Below are positions 7,512 to 9,695 of a DNA stretch of 9,695 nucleotides, one piece after another. Every line of letters starts with the position of its first letter. Position 1 is the stretch's first letter. The stretch spans positions 1 to 9,695 of the forward strand of contig PMUF01000553.1 of NCBI GenBank assembly GCA_003167015.1, read 5' to 3'. Made by a program: the position numbers and the translations under genes. This DNA is from Chitinophagaceae bacterium (GTDB taxonomy: Bacteria; Bacteroidota; Bacteroidia; Chitinophagales; Chitinophagaceae). Under the pieces are notes generated by a model. That model was not told the origin of the DNA, did no database searches, and saw only the letters and a program-made list of their open reading frames with translations.

Positions 7512-8504
7512 TTAATTCTTATTCTTATCTACAAATCGTTTGTTGGACTCATTATACCTGTCTCCGACATTGGGATATTGCGTCAGCAGGTTGTTGATGT
7601 CCTGAAAGTCGGCAGGTTGCAGGCTGATATCCACGGCGCCCGCATTTTCCTGCAGATATTTCCGCCGCTTGGTGCCGGGTATCGGGATGATATGCGGTCC
7701 TTGCGCCAGCACCCAGGCCAGGGCCAACTGGGCCGGTGTGCAGCCTTTTTTGGCAGCAAGCCCGGCAAAGGCCGCGGACAGCTGACTATTGTTTTCGGCG
7801 TGATCGCCCTGGTATCGGGGCAGTGCTCGCCGAAAGTCTTTTTCTCCCAGTTGCGCCAGATCCAGCGTATTGGTCATGAGCCCTCTGGCGAGGGGGCTGA
7901 AGGGGATGAAAGATATCTTCAGCTCTTTGCACAGCGGCAGTATTTCTTCTTCCGCGTCCCTTGTCAACAGGGAGTATTCGCTCTGAAGAGCGCTGATGGG
8001 ATGGACGGCGTGCGCCCGGCGGATAGAACTGGCCGAGGCTTCCGACAAGCCGAGATAACGGACCTTGCCTTCTTTCACAAGGCCGGCCATGGCGCCTACC
8101 ATCTCTTCCACCGGTACATTCGGATCGATGCGATGGGCATAATAAAGATCGATCACATCGGTGTTCAGCCGGCGAAGACTGGCCTCAACGGCCTTTTTCA
8201 TATGGGCCGGCGATCCGTCGAAACCTGTCAGTCGTGCGGAATCATCCGTAACGAATCCAAACTTGGTAGCGATAAAGATCTTTTTCCTGTTGGGCTGCAG
8301 TACCCTGGCCACCAGCTCTTCATTTTTACCATTGCCGTATACATCGGCCGTATCCCAGAAATTGATGCCCAGTTCGATGGCTTTTTCAAGTGTGGCGATG
8401 GATTCCGGATCATCGGGCTGGCCATAGGCGTGACTCATGCTCATGCAACCGAGGCCGATAGCCGATAGTTCTATAGCTGTGTTACCCAGTTTTCTGTATT
8501 TCAT
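7512..8504 (-). CDS. Aldo/keto reductase (NADPH-dependent, AKR13-like)
   Basis: This 330-residue cytoplasmic oxidoreductase has no signal peptide and the usual length of the family. The catalytic tetrad is complete: D51 and Y56 in WDTADVYG, K81 in ATKFGF and H124 in YYAHR. Other family signatures in order are LGLSEAS (151-157), QSEYS (174-178), PFSPLARG (201-208) and the cofactor-phosphate-binding IPIPGTKR (273-280), which favours NADPH. It starts at an ATG at 8502-8504 without a clear Shine-Dalgarno sequence. The family reduces aldehydes and ketones, including sugar-derived ones; the substrate cannot be read from sequence. It is the first gene of a probable two-gene unit with the CE2-like esterase and diverges from the small gene to its right, with 78 bases between start codons. 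Resemblance to the AKR13 group (YakC-like) is a judgement from motif style. Confidence 0.95.
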   Translation of the reverse strand: MKYRKLGNTAIELSAIGLGCMSMSHAYGQPDDPESIATLEKAIELGINFWDTADVYGNGKNEELVARVLQPNRKKIFIATKFGFVTDDSARLTGFDGSPAHMKKAVEASLRRLNTDVIDLYYAHRIDPNVPVEEMVGAMAGLVKEGKVRYLGLSEASASSIRRAHAVHPISALQSEYSLLTRDAEEEILPLCKELKISFIPFSPLARGLMTNTLDLAQLGEKDFRRALPRYQGDHAENNSQLSAAFAGLAAKKGCTPAQLALAWVLAQGPHIIPIPGTKRRKYLQENAGAVDISLQPADFQDINNLLTQYPNVGDRYNESNKRFVDKNKN

Positions 8505-8552
8505 CCGTCAAAGGTCAAGAATTAGCCGGAAAGAGGGTGACCTATTTCTACT

Positions 8553-8560
8553 TATTTTTG
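8553..8560 (+). promoter_or_regulatory. Candidate Bacteroidota -7 promoter element for the small gene
   Basis: TATTTTTG is an exact match to TAnnTTTG, the -7 element of the Bacteroidota housekeeping sigma factor. It lies 22 bases upstream of the preferred ATG, which would give a leader of about 16 bases. No TTG-type -33 element is seen at the usual 17-23 base spacing, so the call rests on a single 8-mer in an AT-rich gap. Confidence 0.35.
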
Positions 8561-8582
8561 GGTGAGTAATACAATGCGTTCT

Positions 8583-8813
8583 ATGGAAGATTTTATTATT
8601 TCCGTCAATAAGGTGGAAGAGTGGCAGATGACCAACGATGTAACCGAACTGGACAACCTGTTCCAACGCGCCAAAAGGGTGCTGGTAGGCGGCGGCACTG
8701 TCGCGCTGGTAAGGCAGCAGCGTTCCGGTGAGTCGTACCGGTTCGAGGAGTTTACCAACCTGGAAGATTTCGAGCAATATAAAAACGGCATTTACAAATA
8801 CCTGGCGAAATAA
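8583..8813 (+). CDS. Small protein of unknown function (76 aa)
   Basis: This is a soluble 76-residue protein with no signal peptide or membrane segment. It begins MEDFIISVNKVEEWQM and ends IYKYLAK. It is rich in charged and aromatic residues, with a Gly-rich turn followed by a hydrophobic strand (VLVGGGTVALVRQQ), then an acidic helix-like stretch (FEEFTNLEDFEQY), giving a compact alpha/beta look. I do not recognise a named domain; the style resembles small conserved Bacteroidota hypotheticals. An in-frame ATG at 8574 would add three residues and a GTG at 8562 seven. The ATG at 8583 is preferred because it leaves room for a leader after the TATTTTTG element at 8553-8560. The frame uses normal codons throughout and sits between intergenic gaps, so it is probably a real monocistronic gene. 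It diverges from the aldo/keto reductase gene; no functional link is evident. Confidence 0.75.
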   Translation: MEDFIISVNKVEEWQMTNDVTELDNLFQRAKRVLVGGGTVALVRQQRSGESYRFEEFTNLEDFEQYKNGIYKYLAK

Positions 8814-8909
8814 CAGGTAATAGGTTGATCGATAAATTGATAATATTCAACAAGTTAAGGTTTTCGCTATTCAGGGGTTGCCTATATCCTGGTTATGCGA
8901 GATTTTATT

Positions 8910-8917
8910 TATATTTG
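8910..8917 (+). promoter_or_regulatory. Candidate Bacteroidota -7 promoter element for the glycosyltransferase gene
   Basis: TATATTTG exactly matches TAnnTTTG and lies in the AT-rich 195-base gap (8814-9008) between the small gene and the glycosyltransferase. Transcription from it would give a leader of about 85 bases. The nearest upstream TTG (8878-8880) is 29 bases away, too far for a normal -33 element. Nothing else convincing was seen in this gap: no GC-rich hairpin with a T run and no tRNA-like fold. Confidence 0.35.
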
Positions 8918-9008
8918 TATGCCTTGAGAAGAAAAGTCGCATTTATACGCGCAAATATCCTCGTGTTTTGTTTTGTCTGAGCGTTAACCAAAATTAATCT
9001 TATTGTGC

Positions 9009-9695
9009 ATGCAAAAACAGCGGATTTATTCTTCGCTTCCGGTTCATTCTCCGGATCGGTCACGCGGGATCCTTTACTTTCTGTACTTTGCCGGGGTTGC
9101 CTACCTGCTTTTTTTGCTTTCTTCACAACAAAACAATGTTTTTTATTCAGGTGACGCAGGCCTGAAATTCATGGCTATAAAGCAGATCTGTGCGTCGGAA
9201 GATTTTCGGTATATAACCGACACGCATGCCCAATGGGTTAAAGATATCTGGGCACAGGGCTATTTCCCCGTCAAGGAACCTTTTGTCGTTCCCAGCGCGA
9301 AAGGATATCTTTTTCAGTATCCGCCGGCATTTCAATTCATCAGCTCCTTCTTCTACGGGAAATTCGGATACAAGGGCCTCTATATTATTCCCTTCATCAG
9401 TCTCTTGCTTTTATGGTATTGGTTCATCCGAACGGCGTTAAAGCTCTCTTATTCGACAAAGGAAACGGCCGTGATGTTTTTCCTGCTGGCTTTTTGTTCC
9501 CCGCTTTCTTTCTATGGCGTCGTTTACTGGGAACATACCTTAGCCATGCTCCTTGAATTCAGCGCCATCTATTTTGTCCTGTGTAAGCCCCAACAACCCT
9601 GGCTGGGGGCGGTGTTAGGCATTTTGAGCGGCCTGACCGCCTGGCTAAGGCCCGAATGCATGTTAATAAATATCCTGCTGGCAGGTTCTCTGGCG
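9009..9695 (+). CDS. GT-C-like integral membrane glycosyltransferase, N-terminal part, 3' truncated by window
   Basis: The frame is open from an ATG at 9009-9011 to the last base, giving 229 residues and no stop. Five membrane segments are visible: about 20-37 (ILYFLYFAGVAYLLFLL), 123-141, 153-173, 175-192 and 198-212 onward. The first is followed by a long, probably periplasmic loop (about 38-120) containing FYSGDAGLKF, whose D49 sits where GT-C enzymes carry their first-loop acidic catalytic residue. Later features typical of this superfamily are YWEHTLA (173-179) and AWLRPE (211-216). GT-C enzymes transfer sugars from lipid-phosphate donors on the outer face of the inner membrane, to lipids, glycans or proteins. 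It resembles the group named LA_3751/LA_3752 family putative glycosyltransferase, but that is from memory and unverified. A polytopic membrane protein of another class is the main alternative. No Shine-Dalgarno sequence is seen; the nearest promoter candidate is at 8910-8917. Confidence 0.82.
   Translation, partial: MQKQRIYSSLPVHSPDRSRGILYFLYFAGVAYLLFLLSSQQNNVFYSGDAGLKFMAIKQICASEDFRYITDTHAQWVKDIWAQGYFPVKEPFVVPSAKGYLFQYPPAFQFISSFFYGKFGYKGLYIIPFISLLLLWYWFIRTALKLSYSTKETAVMFFLLAFCSPLSFYGVVYWEHTLAMLLEFSAIYFVLCKPQQPWLGAVLGILSGLTAWLRPECMLINILLAGSLA

Noticed and set aside
7578..8468. 296-codon open frame on the + strand antisense to the aldo/keto reductase
   Set aside because: It lies entirely inside a reductase gene with complete family motifs. 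Its translation has no recognisable domain, and long antisense frames are expected in genes of this composition.
8824..8851. GTTGA / TCAAC inverted repeat after the small gene as a possible terminator
   Set aside because: The arms are only 5 bases with an 18-base AT-rich loop and no T run follows, so it is too weak to call a terminator.
8905..9126. 73-codon frame on the - strand across the start of the glycosyltransferase
   Set aside because: It overlaps the better-supported membrane protein and its composition (Lys/Arg/Ala mixture) shows no domain.

Overview
The window looks like a chromosomal segment from a member of the Bacteroidota, probably a Chitinophaga-like soil or plant-associated saprophyte. 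The reasons are a large secreted DUF5107-plus-TPR protein beside a secreted GH31 glycosidase, mostly absent Shine-Dalgarno sequences, two exact copies of the Bacteroidota -7 promoter element (TAnnTTTG), and base composition of roughly half G+C by eye. The family-level placement is inference. No tRNA, rRNA, CRISPR array, insertion sequence or phage gene was seen.

Layout: (1) bases 1-1020 (+) are the C-terminal end of a hybrid histidine kinase with an ATP-binding domain and two receiver domains. (2) 1009-3378 (-) is a complete secreted GH31 alpha-glycosidase whose 3' end overlaps the kinase tail to tail by 12 bases. (3) 3379-3435 is a 57-base gap between two diverging genes. (4) 3436-6420 (+) is a 994-residue exported DUF5107/TPR protein. 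(5) 7503-6430 and 8504-7512 (-) form a tight two-gene unit in which an aldo/keto reductase is followed by a CE2-like SGNH acetylesterase. (6) 8583-8813 (+) is a small protein of unknown function. (7) 9009 to the window end (+) is the start of a multi-pass GT-C-like membrane glycosyltransferase, cut by the edge.

The middle of the window (GH31, DUF5107/TPR, CE2-like esterase, aldo/keto reductase) reads as a small carbohydrate-processing neighbourhood without a visible SusC/SusD pair. The inferred roles are an exo-acting alpha-glycosidase, a protein with a mutarotase-like sugar-binding fold, a deacetylase removing sugar O-acetyl groups, and a cytoplasmic NADPH-dependent carbonyl reductase. The kinase could be a regulator, but its sensor domains lie outside the window and it lacks the AraC output domain of classical hybrid two-component systems. 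The most under-explained element is the divergent GH31 / DUF5107-TPR pair.
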